A DNA stretch of 64,000 nucleotides from Flavobacterium cucumis (GTDB lineage Bacteria > Bacteroidota > Bacteroidia > Flavobacteriales > Flavobacteriaceae): positions 310,001 to 374,000 of the forward strand of contig NZ_FRYK01000002.1 of NCBI RefSeq assembly GCF_900148835.1, given 5' to 3'. A model generated the notes under the pieces. The model had not been told where the DNA came from and searched no databases. It saw only the letters and a program-made list of their open reading frames with translations. Shown one piece after another: positions 24,617 to 33,622 of this stretch; position 1 is the stretch's first letter, and each line of letters begins with the position of its first letter. A program made the translations under genes and the position numbers.

Positions 24617-26176
24617 CTATGCTAAACAGGCTGCAATTTTCAAAGCACATTTTTCCCCGTCAATTGCAGCAGAAATAATCCCACCAGCATACCCAGCGCC
24701 TTCACCACAGGGATACAAACCTTTAATTTGAACATGCTCAAGTGAAATGGGATCTCTTGGAATTCGTACTGGCGAAGAAGTTCGGCTTTCTGGCGCATGT
24801 AATACAGCGTCATTAGTCATGTAACCACGCATCGATTTTCCAAATTGTACAAAACCTTCTCGCATAATTTGAGTCAAAAATCCCGGAAAAACTTGTCCTA
24901 ACTCCACAGAAGTTGTCCCTGGAACATAAGAAGTCTGTGGAATGTCCTTTGAAACTTTATTTTGCGTAAAATCAACCATCCGTTGCGCAGGGACTTTTTG
25001 AGTTTCTCCTGCTAAATGCCATGCTTTTTGTTCGATAGCTTTTTGAAATTCCATTCCGGCTAACGGTCCGAATTTTGCATAAGGTTTAAAATCTTCTAAT
25101 TTTAATTCGACTACTATTCCTGAATTGGCTGTGGCTTGGTCGCGTTTAGAGGGCGACCAACCATTAGTAACTACCTCTCCTGGAGCCGTAGCGCAAGGTG
25201 CAATAACACCACCCGGACACATACAAAACGAATACATACCACGACCATTCACTTGTTTCACAATGGAATATGGTGCTGGTGGTAAATAATCACCTCTAAA
25301 ATCACATGAATATTGAATTTGGTCAATCAATTCCTGTGGATGTTCTGCACGAACACCTAAAGCAAAAGGCTTTGCTTCAATCTGAACGCCTTTTTTATGC
25401 AACAATTCAAAAATATCACGTGCCGAATGTCCAGTAGCTAAAATAACTTTATTAGCTGAAATCACATTGCCATTTTGAATCACAACACCTTGCATTTCGT
25501 TGTTTTTGATGATGAAGTCAGTCACACGAGTTTCAAACAATACTTGTCCGCCACACGCGATGATTCTCTCTCTGATGTCTTGAATAATTTGTGGTAATTT
25601 ATTGGTTCCAATGTGCGGATGTGCTTCTACCATAATTTCTGGCGTGGCTCCAAAACCTACCAAAAGTTCCAAAATTCTATCAACATCACCGCGCTTTTTT
25701 GAACGCGTGTATAATTTTCCGTCGGAATACGTTCCTGCTCCACCTTCTCCAAAACAATAATTGGAATCTTCGTTTACGATACCATCACGATTAATCGCTT
25801 TTAAATCGCGACGACGACCACGAACATCTTTTCCGCGTTCCAAAACGATAGGTTTCAAACCTAATTCAATTAATTGTAAAGCAGCAAATAATCCAGCTGG
25901 ACCTGCTCCTACAACGATTACTTCTTGTTTATTGGCAACATTTGGATAATCAGGTAATTCGATTTTTTGCTCGACAAAAGGTTCTCCAACCAAAAACACA
26001 TTGGCTTTAACATTGATTTTTATCGCTTTTTGACGCGCATCAATCGAACGTTTTACAACCACCACTTTCTGAATTTCTTTTGGACTAACCTGAAATAACT
26101 TCGCTACATGTTGAGCTAACAAACTTTCGTTTGCCGCTACTTCGGGTGAAACTTGAAATTGAAATTCGCGTGGCAT
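24617..26176 (-). CDS. FAD-dependent oxidoreductase (uncharacterised dehydrogenase family)
   Basis: A 519-residue flavoprotein. A leading domain of about 80 residues is followed by the FAD-binding G-A-G-P-A-G-L-F-A-A motif and its downstream Glu-Arg (V-L-E-R-G), an R-G-R-R-R-D-L segment, N-Y-C-F-G-E-G-G-A-G-T-Y-S-D-G-K, a G-H-S-A-R-D motif and a final Y-P-C-G-E-G-A-G-Y-A-G-G-I. This matches the large uncharacterised FAD-dependent dehydrogenase family (COG2509-like). The substrate is unknown. The start at 26176 is supported by a -7 element 18 bp upstream; the longer frame would overlap the neighbouring gene. Confidence 0.85.
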   Translation of the reverse strand: MPREFQFQVSPEVAANESLLAQHVAKLFQVSPKEIQKVVVVKRSIDARQKAIKINVKANVFLVGEPFVEQKIELPDYPNVANKQEVIVVGAGPAGLFAALQLIELGLKPIVLERGKDVRGRRRDLKAINRDGIVNEDSNYCFGEGGAGTYSDGKLYTRSKKRGDVDRILELLVGFGATPEIMVEAHPHIGTNKLPQIIQDIRERIIACGGQVLFETRVTDFIIKNNEMQGVVIQNGNVISANKVILATGHSARDIFELLHKKGVQIEAKPFALGVRAEHPQELIDQIQYSCDFRGDYLPPAPYSIVKQVNGRGMYSFCMCPGGVIAPCATAPGEVVTNGWSPSKRDQATANSGIVVELKLEDFKPYAKFGPLAGMEFQKAIEQKAWHLAGETQKVPAQRMVDFTQNKVSKDIPQTSYVPGTTSVELGQVFPGFLTQIMREGFVQFGKSMRGYMTNDAVLHAPESRTSSPVRIPRDPISLEHVQIKGLYPCGEGAGYAGGIISAAIDGEKCALKIAACLA

Positions 26177-26193
26177 AATGTTAAAAATTTGGG

Positions 26194-26227
26194 CAAATAT
26201 ACTACTTGATTTTCGATTTTTCTTCAA
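26194..26227 (-). promoter_or_regulatory. Promoter of the FAD oxidoreductase gene
   Basis: On the minus strand TATATTTG (26194-26201) and TTG (26225-26227), spacing 23 bp. It overlaps the last codons of the upstream DUF2891 gene. Confidence 0.6.
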
Positions 26228-27260
26228 AAGCACGCAACGCAAAAGAAGCCAACCAATGTTCGCCTTCGTAATTACCATCTACAATAGAAGGTAACGAGAA
26301 AGACAAATGCGTATCAGCCAAAGGTTTCAAATGCGAAAATTGTTTAGGATACTGACGAATTAAAAAATAAAAATTCCAAGCTCGGCTGAAATTCAAGCCA
26401 TCTAAATGCACCAAATGACCATCAGTTCTGTCTGAAACGCGCGCAACTTCCCATTGCCATTTTTTAGAAAACAATTGGGGCGAAAACTTTTTCAACCATG
26501 GAAGAAATTCATTTTCTGGTAAAATACGCTGCATAATAGCAACTTCTTCCATACAAGCCGATAAGAAATCGGTACCACTAGGTTCCCAATAAAACGGACA
26601 ATTTTCATCTTTTAAAAACAATCGTTTAGCATGTTCCGCTATACTTTTTTGTAATTCAATTTTACCAGAATAAATCGCATAATCCCATGCATTGGTTAAT
26701 CCGTAAGCAGTATTAGAATGTGTTCCAACACGAATCGGATATAATAATTTCGGTAAAAACTCGATATAACGTTTGACAATTAAATCGGTTAAAGGAAGTA
26801 AATTTTGAGCTAATTCTTCAGCAAAAGGTTCTTTTGAGATTTCTAATTCATGTTGTAATTTGAGTAACCAATTCCATCCATAAGTACGCTCAAAGGATTT
26901 CTCGTGTGCCTTTTCAAAATATAGGATTTCTTGAGCAATATTTTCTTTAGAAAGATTAACTTTTAACTTTTCGATGATTTGCTCTCGATCTTTTATGTCT
27001 TTAAAATGAGTCAACAAATACACTAAACTCCAATGACCATGTACCGAAGAATGCCAATCGAAACAACCATAAAACGCAGGATGCAAGACTTTTGGGGACA
27101 ACAACTCGGTTTCGTTAAGTAAAAGTTGATTGAGTTTATTTGGATATTCTTGCTGCAAACATTTTACAGGTAAACTCGCCAAATGATTCGCTTGTTCTAA
27201 TGTAAGTTGTTGGGAAAACGAAAAAATACCAACAAAAAATAAGGCAAATAAAACTTTCAT
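26202..27260 (-). CDS. Exported DUF2891 family protein
   Basis: A 352-residue protein with a signal peptide (residues 1-16, ending S-F-S-Q) and an all-helical body rich in Trp, His and Leu. The motifs H-P-A-F-Y-G-C-F-D-W-H-S-S-V-H-G-H-W near residue 62, and E-P-S-G-T-D-F-L-S near 230, are those I associate with DUF2891, a family of unknown function with an alpha/alpha-barrel look. It lies upstream of the FAD oxidoreductase and diverges from the small 27319 gene. Confidence 0.8.
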   Translation of the reverse strand: MKVLFALFFVGIFSFSQQLTLEQANHLASLPVKCLQQEYPNKLNQLLLNETELLSPKVLHPAFYGCFDWHSSVHGHWSLVYLLTHFKDIKDREQIIEKLKVNLSKENIAQEILYFEKAHEKSFERTYGWNWLLKLQHELEISKEPFAEELAQNLLPLTDLIVKRYIEFLPKLLYPIRVGTHSNTAYGLTNAWDYAIYSGKIELQKSIAEHAKRLFLKDENCPFYWEPSGTDFLSACMEEVAIMQRILPENEFLPWLKKFSPQLFSKKWQWEVARVSDRTDGHLVHLDGLNFSRAWNFYFLIRQYPKQFSHLKPLADTHLSFSLPSIVDGNYEGEHWLASFALRAFEEKSKIK

Positions 27261-27276
27261 ATCTATTTAGTTTTTT

Positions 27277-27301
27277 CAAATGTACTAAAAACTTACCTTT
27301 G
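27277..27301. promoter_or_regulatory. Divergent -7 elements for the DUF2891 and 80-residue genes
   Basis: The minus-strand TACATTTG (27277-27284) serves the DUF2891 gene and the plus-strand TACCTTTG (27294-27301) the 80-residue gene. Only nine bases separate them, so the two polymerases would compete. Confidence 0.6.
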
Positions 27302-27318
27302 ATTTTTATTTCAAAAAC

Positions 27319-27561
27319 ATGAACAGAAAAATAAAACTAATTTGGGATTTCAGAGGGGAAGCAGCTGCAAAAACCGCAGAACATCACGATGCTCATTTGA
27401 ACGAATACTTAGATAAAGAGAAAATCACACTAGAAAAAACAGGCTTTGAAATCATCAATGAAATGCACGCGATCGCTTTCATCGTTGTGGAAGAGAAAGA
27501 TATGATTACATTCAGAGATGTTTTAAAACCGCATCGTGGCGAAATTTATACCACAAATTAA
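27319..27561 (+). CDS. Hypothetical protein, 80 residues
   Basis: I do not recognise the family. The protein is soluble, with W-D-F-R-G-E-A-A-A-K-T-A-E-H-H near the start, three His residues in a short stretch, and a compact alpha/beta pattern to the end. A metal-binding role for the His cluster is possible but unproven. The next gene starts 3 bp downstream, so the two are co-transcribed. Confidence 0.65.
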   Translation: MNRKIKLIWDFRGEAAAKTAEHHDAHLNEYLDKEKITLEKTGFEIINEMHAIAFIVVEEKDMITFRDVLKPHRGEIYTTN

Positions 27562-27564
27562 ATT

Positions 27565-27927
27565 ATGATAAGAACGCTTATAAATATGTTTGGGAACAAA
27601 TGTCCCAATTGCAACAAAGGAAAGATTTTTGAAAAAGGATTATTGCATTTTAGTTTTAGTTTCCCAAAAATGCATGAAAATTGTTCAAAATGCGGAACAA
27701 AATTTGAAAAAGAACCAGGATTTTTCTTCGGAGCGATGTTTGTTAGTTACGCTTTGGGCGTTGCTGAAGCTTTAATGACTTATTTTATTTGCATGCCGTT
27801 TTTTGAAGAAACCTTCGATTTGCGAATTATTCCAATTATTGGAGTTGTGATTCTAAGTCTAACCTTAGTCAACATCAAACTCTCACGAATCATTTGGATT
27901 TATATGTTTAAGGAGTATTCGATGTAA
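27565..27927 (+). CDS. DUF983 family membrane protein with zinc ribbon
   Basis: A 120-residue protein. A zinc ribbon occupies the N-terminal third (C-P-N-C near residue 13 and C-S-K-C near 40), followed by E-P-G-F-F-F-G-A-M and two transmembrane segments (about residues 54-76 and 86-108). This is the DUF983 architecture; the function is unknown. It ends at a bidirectional terminator shared with recQ. Confidence 0.8.
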   Translation: MIRTLINMFGNKCPNCNKGKIFEKGLLHFSFSFPKMHENCSKCGTKFEKEPGFFFGAMFVSYALGVAEALMTYFICMPFFEETFDLRIIPIIGVVILSLTLVNIKLSRIIWIYMFKEYSM

Positions 27928-27971
27928 AAAGAAAATCCAAATTCTCTAAAATAGAATTTGGATTTTCTTTT
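27927..27971. terminator. Bidirectional terminator between the DUF983 gene and recQ
   Basis: A 19-bp perfect inverted repeat (27927-27945 with 27953-27971) around a 7-base loop, with A and T runs on both sides. It begins at the last base of the DUF983 stop codon. Confidence 0.85.
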
Positions 27972-28026
27972 TTTAAAATTTCTCAAATTTTTCCAATCGA
28001 TGTTCCTCATTTCAAAAAACTAAGAA

Positions 28027-30222
28027 TTAATTCGCTACTTCACTAATAAACTTAATTCGCATTAAACGCAGTTCTTCGATATCGTAATCGCCATCAAATT
28101 CTTTTAAAGCGTCTTTGATATTATCGGATTCCGAATCCATGAAATAATCGTGGATTTCCTCCTGTTGGTCTTCGTCTAAAATTTCATCAATCCAATAGCG
28201 AATATTCAATTTGGTTCCCGAATATACGATTTGTTCCATCTCTTTCAACAAACCATCCATATCCAAACCTTTTGCTTTCGCAATGTCGTCTAAGCCCAGT
28301 TTACGATCCACATTCTGAATAATATACAACTTCAGACCTGAATTAGCACCAGTAGATTTTACTACTAAATCATCAGGACGAATTATATCATTATCTTCAA
28401 CATAGCGATTGATTAAATCAACAAATGGTTTTCCGTATTTCTTAGCCTTACCTTCTCCCACCCCATGAACATTACTCAATTCATCAATAGAAATTGGATA
28501 TTTTAACGCCATATCTTCCAAAGAAGGATCTTGGAAAATAACAAATGGTGGAACACCTAACTTTTTAGCTTCTTTTTTACGTAAATCGCGCAACATGGCC
28601 ATTAAAGCTTCATCAGCAGTTCCTGTAGATTTAGCTGCAGTTACGATTGCTTCATCTTCTTCTTCATTATATTCATGGTCTTCTGACATCATAAAAGAAA
28701 CGGGCTTTCTAATGAACGCCTCGCCTTTTTCTGACATCTTTAGCACGCCATAAGTCTCAATATCTTTAGTCAACAAACCATCTACTAAAACTTGTCGAAT
28801 TAACGCCATCCAATATTTCTCATCAAAACCAGAACCGCTACCAAAATAAGGTTGTGCATCAATTTTTTGAGCTTTAATTATCGCATTTACTTTACCAACA
28901 AGCGCTAAAACCACCTCTTTCGATTTGAACAATTGCTTGGTATCGCGGACTACTTTTAACAAAGTAACAACTTGATCTTGTGCTTCGACTTTTTTCTTTG
29001 GATTGCGAACATTGTCATCCATATCGGCACCATCTCCGTTGACATCATCGAATTCTTCACCAAAATAATGCAACAAGAATTTACGACGCGACATAGAAGT
29101 TTCAGCATAAGCCACCACTTCTTGCAACAACGCAAAACCAATTTCTTGTTCAGCAACTGGTTTTCCTGAAAGAAATTTTTCTAACTTTTCAATATCTTTA
29201 TACGAATAATAAGCCAAACAATGCCCTTCACCTCCATCGCGACCTGCACGACCCGTTTCTTGATAGTAACTTTCTAATGATTTTGGAATATCGTGGTGAA
29301 TTACAAAACGAACATCTGGCTTATCGATTCCCATACCAAAAGCAATAGTTGCCACTACAACTTCCACATCTTCCATCAAGAACATATCTTGATGTTTCGC
29401 TCTAGTTTTAGCATCTAAACCCGCATGATAAGGAACCGCGCTAATGCCATTGACTTGTAAAACTTGTGCAATTTCTTCCACTTTCTTACGACTCAAACAG
29501 TAAATAACTCCTGACTTCCCTTTATGCTGTTTGATAAATCGAATAATATCCGATTCTACATTTTTGGTTTTGGTACGTACTTCGTAATATAAATTAGGAC
29601 GATTAAAAGAAGCTTTGAATGTATTCGCATCCGGCATGTCTAAATTTTTCAAGATATCTTCTTGTACCTTTGGCGTTGCTGTGGCTGTTAAACCAATCAT
29701 CGGTACATCGCCTAAAAGACGAACAATATTTCTTAAATTGCGATACTCAGGACGAAAATCATGCCCCCATTCTGAAATACAATGTGCCTCATCAATAGCT
29801 ACAAAAGATAATTTTACACTATTTAAAAAATCAATGTATTCTTCTTTTGTCAAAGATTCTGGAGCAACATATAACAATTTAGTAATTCCAGAAGTAATAT
29901 CCTTCTTTACTTGATTAACTTCAGTTTTATTTAATGAAGAATTCAAAACGTGAGCAATTCCAGGTTCTGAACTCAAGCTTCGTATAGCATCAACTTGATT
30001 TTTCATAAGTGCTATTAAAGGAGAAACTACAATAGCGGTTCCGTCTAACACTAACGCTGGTAATTGATAACAAAGTGATTTTCCCCCACCAGTAGGCATA
30101 ATTACAAAAGTATTATTTCCTGTGATGATGCTTTTAACTACTTGTTCCTGAAGTCCCTTGAATTGGTTAAAACCAAAATATTTCTTTAATTCTTTATGTA
30201 AATCAATTTCGTTTGGATTCAT
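28027..30222 (-). CDS. recQ: ATP-dependent DNA helicase RecQ
   Basis: A 731-residue RecQ helicase. Walker A M-P-T-G-G-G-K-S-L-C-Y-Q near residue 40, the D-E-A-H box followed by C-I-S-E-W-G-H-D-F-R, motif IV-VI with E-T-G-R-A-G-R-D-G, an RQC region and a C-terminal HRDC domain (about 520-600) can be followed in order. The extra C-terminal region of about 100 residues after HRDC is normal in Bacteroidota. It unwinds forks and recombination intermediates. Confidence 0.95.
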   Translation of the reverse strand: MNPNEIDLHKELKKYFGFNQFKGLQEQVVKSIITGNNTFVIMPTGGGKSLCYQLPALVLDGTAIVVSPLIALMKNQVDAIRSLSSEPGIAHVLNSSLNKTEVNQVKKDITSGITKLLYVAPESLTKEEYIDFLNSVKLSFVAIDEAHCISEWGHDFRPEYRNLRNIVRLLGDVPMIGLTATATPKVQEDILKNLDMPDANTFKASFNRPNLYYEVRTKTKNVESDIIRFIKQHKGKSGVIYCLSRKKVEEIAQVLQVNGISAVPYHAGLDAKTRAKHQDMFLMEDVEVVVATIAFGMGIDKPDVRFVIHHDIPKSLESYYQETGRAGRDGGEGHCLAYYSYKDIEKLEKFLSGKPVAEQEIGFALLQEVVAYAETSMSRRKFLLHYFGEEFDDVNGDGADMDDNVRNPKKKVEAQDQVVTLLKVVRDTKQLFKSKEVVLALVGKVNAIIKAQKIDAQPYFGSGSGFDEKYWMALIRQVLVDGLLTKDIETYGVLKMSEKGEAFIRKPVSFMMSEDHEYNEEEDEAIVTAAKSTGTADEALMAMLRDLRKKEAKKLGVPPFVIFQDPSLEDMALKYPISIDELSNVHGVGEGKAKKYGKPFVDLINRYVEDNDIIRPDDLVVKSTGANSGLKLYIIQNVDRKLGLDDIAKAKGLDMDGLLKEMEQIVYSGTKLNIRYWIDEILDEDQQEEIHDYFMDSESDNIKDALKEFDGDYDIEELRLMRIKFISEVAN

Positions 30223-30244
30223 TCTCTATTAATATGATTTTACC

Positions 30245-30260
30245 TAAATTTGCAAACATA
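30245..30260. promoter_or_regulatory. Abutting divergent -7 elements of kdsD and recQ
   Basis: TAAATTTG (30245-30252, plus strand, for kdsD) and, immediately adjacent, TATGTTTG on the minus strand (30253-30260, for recQ). Neither has a TTG at the ideal distance. The two start sites would be mutually exclusive. Confidence 0.55.
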
Positions 30261-30307
30261 AAGATACGATTTTCTTTTACACATACAAATTTTTTAAAAT
30301 TTCTATT

Positions 30308-31273
30308 TTGAGCACAACAGAAACGATTTTAGCAACCGCAAAAAAAACTTTACTCTCTGAAAGTAAGAGTATTGAAAACTTAACAAATTATCTTGATGAA
30401 GACTTTGCCAAAAGTGTTACTGAAATTTACAATACCAAAGGCAGATTAGTAGTAACAGGAATAGGTAAAAGCGCTTTAATCGCTCAAAAGATTGTAGCTA
30501 CTTTAAACTCAACAGGAACACCCTCAATGTTTTTACACGCTGCAGAAGCAGTGCATGGTGATTTAGGTATGGTACAACCCGAAGACATCATCATTTGTAT
30601 TTCAAAAAGCGGTAACAGTCCCGAAATTAAAGTATTGGCACCGTTATTAAAACGTTTTGGAAATATACTAATCGGAATGACAGCTGATAAAAATTCATTC
30701 TTAGGGAAAGAAGCGCACTACATTTTACATGCTTTTGTAGAAAGCGAAGCATGCCCAAACAACTTAGCACCAACCAATAGCACTACCGCTCAATTAGTTC
30801 TTGGCGATGCTTTAGCGGTATGTTTAATGGAAATGCGCAACTTTAAAAGTGAAGATTTTGCGGTATACCATCCCGGTGGAGCACTAGGAAAGAAATTACT
30901 TCTTCGCGTAAAAGACATGTTGGATACGACTCACAAACCAATGGTAACTCCAGACGCTTCTATCAAAAAAGTAATTATGGAAATTTCTGAAAAACGTTTG
31001 GGTGTAACTGCGGTTATTGAAAACAATCAAGTAGTAGGAATTGTAACTGACGGAGACATTCGTCGCATGTTAAACACCCGTGATACTTTTGCAGACCTAA
31101 CAGCACAAGATATCATGACTAAAAATCCAAAAAATATCAATTCTAATATTTTAGTTTCAGAAGCGTTGAATATTTTAGAAAACAATTCCATTACCCAATT
31201 AGTTGTAATTGACAACAACGAATACAAAGGAATACTTCACTTACACGATATTTTAAAAGAAGGAATCGTATAA
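30308..31273 (+). CDS. kdsD: D-arabinose-5-phosphate isomerase (KdsD/KpsF/GutQ family)
   Basis: A 321-residue SIS-domain isomerase making arabinose-5-phosphate for KDO, a lipopolysaccharide core sugar. The SIS domain shows G-I-G-K-S-A-L-I-A-Q and H-A-A-E-A-V-H-G-D-L-G; two CBS domains fill the C-terminal half (about 200-321). The frame starts at a TTG; the next in-frame Met would remove the conserved N-terminal helix. The stop overlaps the tatC start by one base, so translation is coupled. Confidence 0.9.
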   Translation: MSTTETILATAKKTLLSESKSIENLTNYLDEDFAKSVTEIYNTKGRLVVTGIGKSALIAQKIVATLNSTGTPSMFLHAAEAVHGDLGMVQPEDIIICISKSGNSPEIKVLAPLLKRFGNILIGMTADKNSFLGKEAHYILHAFVESEACPNNLAPTNSTTAQLVLGDALAVCLMEMRNFKSEDFAVYHPGGALGKKLLLRVKDMLDTTHKPMVTPDASIKKVIMEISEKRLGVTAVIENNQVVGIVTDGDIRRMLNTRDTFADLTAQDIMTKNPKNINSNILVSEALNILENNSITQLVVIDNNEYKGILHLHDILKEGIV

Positions 31274-32094
31274 TGGCAGAAAAAAACATGAAAGAGATGT
31301 CGTTCTTAGACCATCTCGAAGAATTGCGTTGGTTATTAGTAAGAAGTTCGGCAGCCATCATTTTATGCGGAATTGTCGCATTCTTTTTTAGCGATTTTAT
31401 TTTTAATGAAATTATTTTTGGGCCAAAAAGCCCCAATTTCATTACATATCAACTCTTTTGTAACCTAGGAAAACAGTTTGATATGGCTGATTCGATGTGC
31501 ATCACCGAAATCAACCTGCCCATTCAAAACAGAGAAATGGGCGGACAGTTTTCAATGCATATGTGGACCTCCATTACAGTAGGATTTATTTTCGCATTCC
31601 CTTTTATTTTATGGGAAATTTGGAAATTTATCAGTCCAGCCTTATACGATAAGGAAAAAAAATATGCCGCTTCATTTATAATCGTTTCTTCAATACTTTT
31701 TTTCGTTGGAGTATTATTTGGTTACTATTTAATTGCGCCTTTGTCAGTACAATTCTTTGCGAGTTATATTGTGAGTCCAGAAATCAACAACGCAATTGAT
31801 ATTGATTCGTATATCAGCTTGATGAAAACATCAGCAATTGCCAGTGGATTACTATTTGAATTGCCTATCATTATTTTCTTTTTAACCAAAATAGGATTAG
31901 TCAATCCTGAATTTTTAAGAAAATATCGAAAATACACTTTGGTAATTGTACTAATTTTATCAGCAATTATAACACCCCCAGACGTTATAAGTCAGGTAAT
32001 TGTTGCTATACCAATAATGATATTATATGAAGTTAGTATTTTTATTAGCGTATTCGTAATAAAAAATCAAGAAAGAGAAAAATTAAAACCTTAA
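31273..32094 (+). CDS. tatC: Sec-independent (twin-arginine) protein translocase TatC
   Basis: A 273-residue membrane protein with six predicted transmembrane helices. The conserved cytoplasmic start M-S-F-L-D-H-L-E-E-L-R is present near residue 10, and the periplasmic loop before helix 3 with its Pro-containing F-P-F-I-L-W-E-I-W-K-F-I-S-P-A-L segment follows. TatC recognises twin-arginine signal peptides. No tatA is nearby. It overlaps kdsD by one base and precedes the AhpD-like gene by 5 bp. Confidence 0.93.
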   Translation: MAEKNMKEMSFLDHLEELRWLLVRSSAAIILCGIVAFFFSDFIFNEIIFGPKSPNFITYQLFCNLGKQFDMADSMCITEINLPIQNREMGGQFSMHMWTSITVGFIFAFPFILWEIWKFISPALYDKEKKYAASFIIVSSILFFVGVLFGYYLIAPLSVQFFASYIVSPEINNAIDIDSYISLMKTSAIASGLLFELPIIIFFLTKIGLVNPEFLRKYRKYTLVIVLILSAIITPPDVISQVIVAIPIMILYEVSIFISVFVIKNQEREKLKP

Positions 32095-32099
32095 AAAAA

Positions 32100-32450
32100 A
32101 TGGCAGATTTAGTTAAAGAATTCAACGATTACCGTTCAAAAATGAACGAAAAATTATTAGCAGATAACAATAAAGTTATCAAAAGAATTTTCAATGTAGA
32201 CACCAATGCTTACATGGAAGGCGCTTTAGACGTTAAAACTAAAGAACTTCTAGGTTTAGTAGCTTCAGCTGTTTTACGCTGTGATGATTGTATAAAATAT
32301 CATTTAGAAACCGCTCACAAAAACGGAGTAAACAAAGAAGAAATGATGGAAGCTATGGGAATTGCCACATTAGTAGGCGGAACTATCGTTATTCCTCATT
32401 TAAGAAGAGCCTACGAGTTTTGGGAAGCTTTAGAAAACGAGCCAGTTTAG
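32100..32450 (+). CDS. Carboxymuconolactone decarboxylase/AhpD-like protein
   Basis: A 116-residue helical protein. The redox pair Cys61-Asp-Asp-Cys64 with I-K-Y-H-L-E is the AhpD-type active site rather than that of a true decarboxylase, so an alkylhydroperoxidase-like thiol activity is probable. It lies 5 bp after tatC. Confidence 0.85.
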   Translation: MADLVKEFNDYRSKMNEKLLADNNKVIKRIFNVDTNAYMEGALDVKTKELLGLVASAVLRCDDCIKYHLETAHKNGVNKEEMMEAMGIATLVGGTIVIPHLRRAYEFWEALENEPV

Positions 32451-32614
32451 CAATACACCAATAAGACAATGAGCGAATGAGTTAATAGGGATTTATACAA
32501 TTAACAATTAATTGGCACATTGACAAATTGTCTAATTGACACATTATTTCTTATTTTTACAAAATATTACAGTATTGACACATTGTCTCATTGTCTAATT
32601 GACACATCATCATA
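32451..32614. repeat. Degenerate word-repeat intergenic region
   Basis: ATTGTCTAATTGACACAT occurs at 32527-32544 and again at 32590-32607, and related words (attggcacattg, gacaatgagcgaatgag, cacattgtctcattg) fill most of the gap. No reading frame or terminator is present. Such low-complexity fillers are familiar from Flavobacterium intergenic DNA; a function is not known to me. Confidence 0.6.
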
Positions 32615-33412
32615 ATGAAATTAAGAGCAGAAAATTTAGTTAAAACCTATAAAAAAAGAAGTGTAGTTAAAGGGATTTCCGTTGAAGTAAACCAAGGAGA
32701 AATCGTAGGTTTATTAGGACCAAATGGTGCTGGAAAAACAACTTCGTTCTACATGATTGTAGGTTTAGTAAAACCAAATAGCGGGAATATCTATTTAGAC
32801 GACATGGATATTACAAACTTCCCAATGTACAAACGTGCCCAACACGGTATTGGATATTTGGCACAAGAAGCATCTGTTTTTAGAAAATTGAGTATTGAAG
32901 ATAACATTTTAAGTGTACTACAATTAACAAATCTTTCAAAAGCCGAACAAGAAGCAAAAATGGAGGCCTTAATTGATGAATTTGCACTACAACACATCCG
33001 CACTAATCGCGGAGATTTACTTTCTGGAGGAGAGCGTCGTCGTACCGAAATCGCAAGAGCTTTAGCAACCGATCCTAAATTTATTCTGTTAGATGAACCT
33101 TTCGCAGGTGTAGACCCCGTTGCCGTAGAGGACATTCAACGTATTGTAGCCCAATTAAAAAACAAAAACATCGGAATTTTAATTACCGACCACAACGTAC
33201 AAGAAACCTTAGCCATTACAGACAAAACCTATTTAATGTTTGAAGGCGGTATTTTAAAAGCCGGTAAACCAGAAGAATTAGTCGAAGACGAAATGGTTAG
33301 ACGTGTATATCTAGGGCAAAATTTCGAACTCCGTAAAAAGAAAATCGATTTTGAAGCTCCCAAAACAACTATCATTCACGGTAAAGGAGAATTGAATTTT
33401 AACAAAGAATAG
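32615..33412 (+). CDS. lptB: LPS export ABC transporter ATP-binding protein LptB
   Basis: A 265-residue ATPase of the Lpt bridge that pulls lipopolysaccharide from the inner membrane. Walker A G-P-N-G-A-G-K-T-T near residue 38, signature L-S-G-G-E-R-R-R-T-E near 140, and Walker B F-I-L-L-D-E-P-F-A-G-V-D-P near 160 are those of LptB. An extra 20-residue tail follows the usual end. Its LptF/G partners are not in the window. The neighbour kdsD also serves LPS biogenesis. Confidence 0.93.
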   Translation: MKLRAENLVKTYKKRSVVKGISVEVNQGEIVGLLGPNGAGKTTSFYMIVGLVKPNSGNIYLDDMDITNFPMYKRAQHGIGYLAQEASVFRKLSIEDNILSVLQLTNLSKAEQEAKMEALIDEFALQHIRTNRGDLLSGGERRRTEIARALATDPKFILLDEPFAGVDPVAVEDIQRIVAQLKNKNIGILITDHNVQETLAITDKTYLMFEGGILKAGKPEELVEDEMVRRVYLGQNFELRKKKIDFEAPKTTIIHGKGELNFNKE

Positions 33413-33622
33413 TTTTTTTGTAGCACAAAGTTTCACCAAGTTTAACACAAAGTCACACAAAGTTTTTTGTTTTTCATCTTATCCTATGTATTCAAGAGAT
33501 GTTTGACCACATGACAAATTATACATATAGTTTAATGCAAACTATGGAAAGTGCAACGCCTTAATCGTTATAAAGTAACCTATAGTATCTATGTGTTTTA
33601 ATTAATTGCACCTTTACGAAAA
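33413..33622. repeat. Intergenic repeat element, copy A
   Basis: The gap begins with cacaaagt-type words (about 33425-33463) and ends with a 57-base segment (33541-33597) that aligns with 37271-37330 over its full length (shared blocks CTATG, AAGTG, AACG, AAAGTAA, CCTA, TCTATGTGTT). It has no reading frame. Read as a member of a dispersed Flavobacterium intergenic family of unknown role. Confidence 0.6.

Noticed and set aside
26177..26278. Extended N-terminus of the FAD oxidoreductase
   Set aside because: The extension overlaps the neighbouring gene, contains its own promoter, and has no homology-like features; the M-P-R-E-F start is used.
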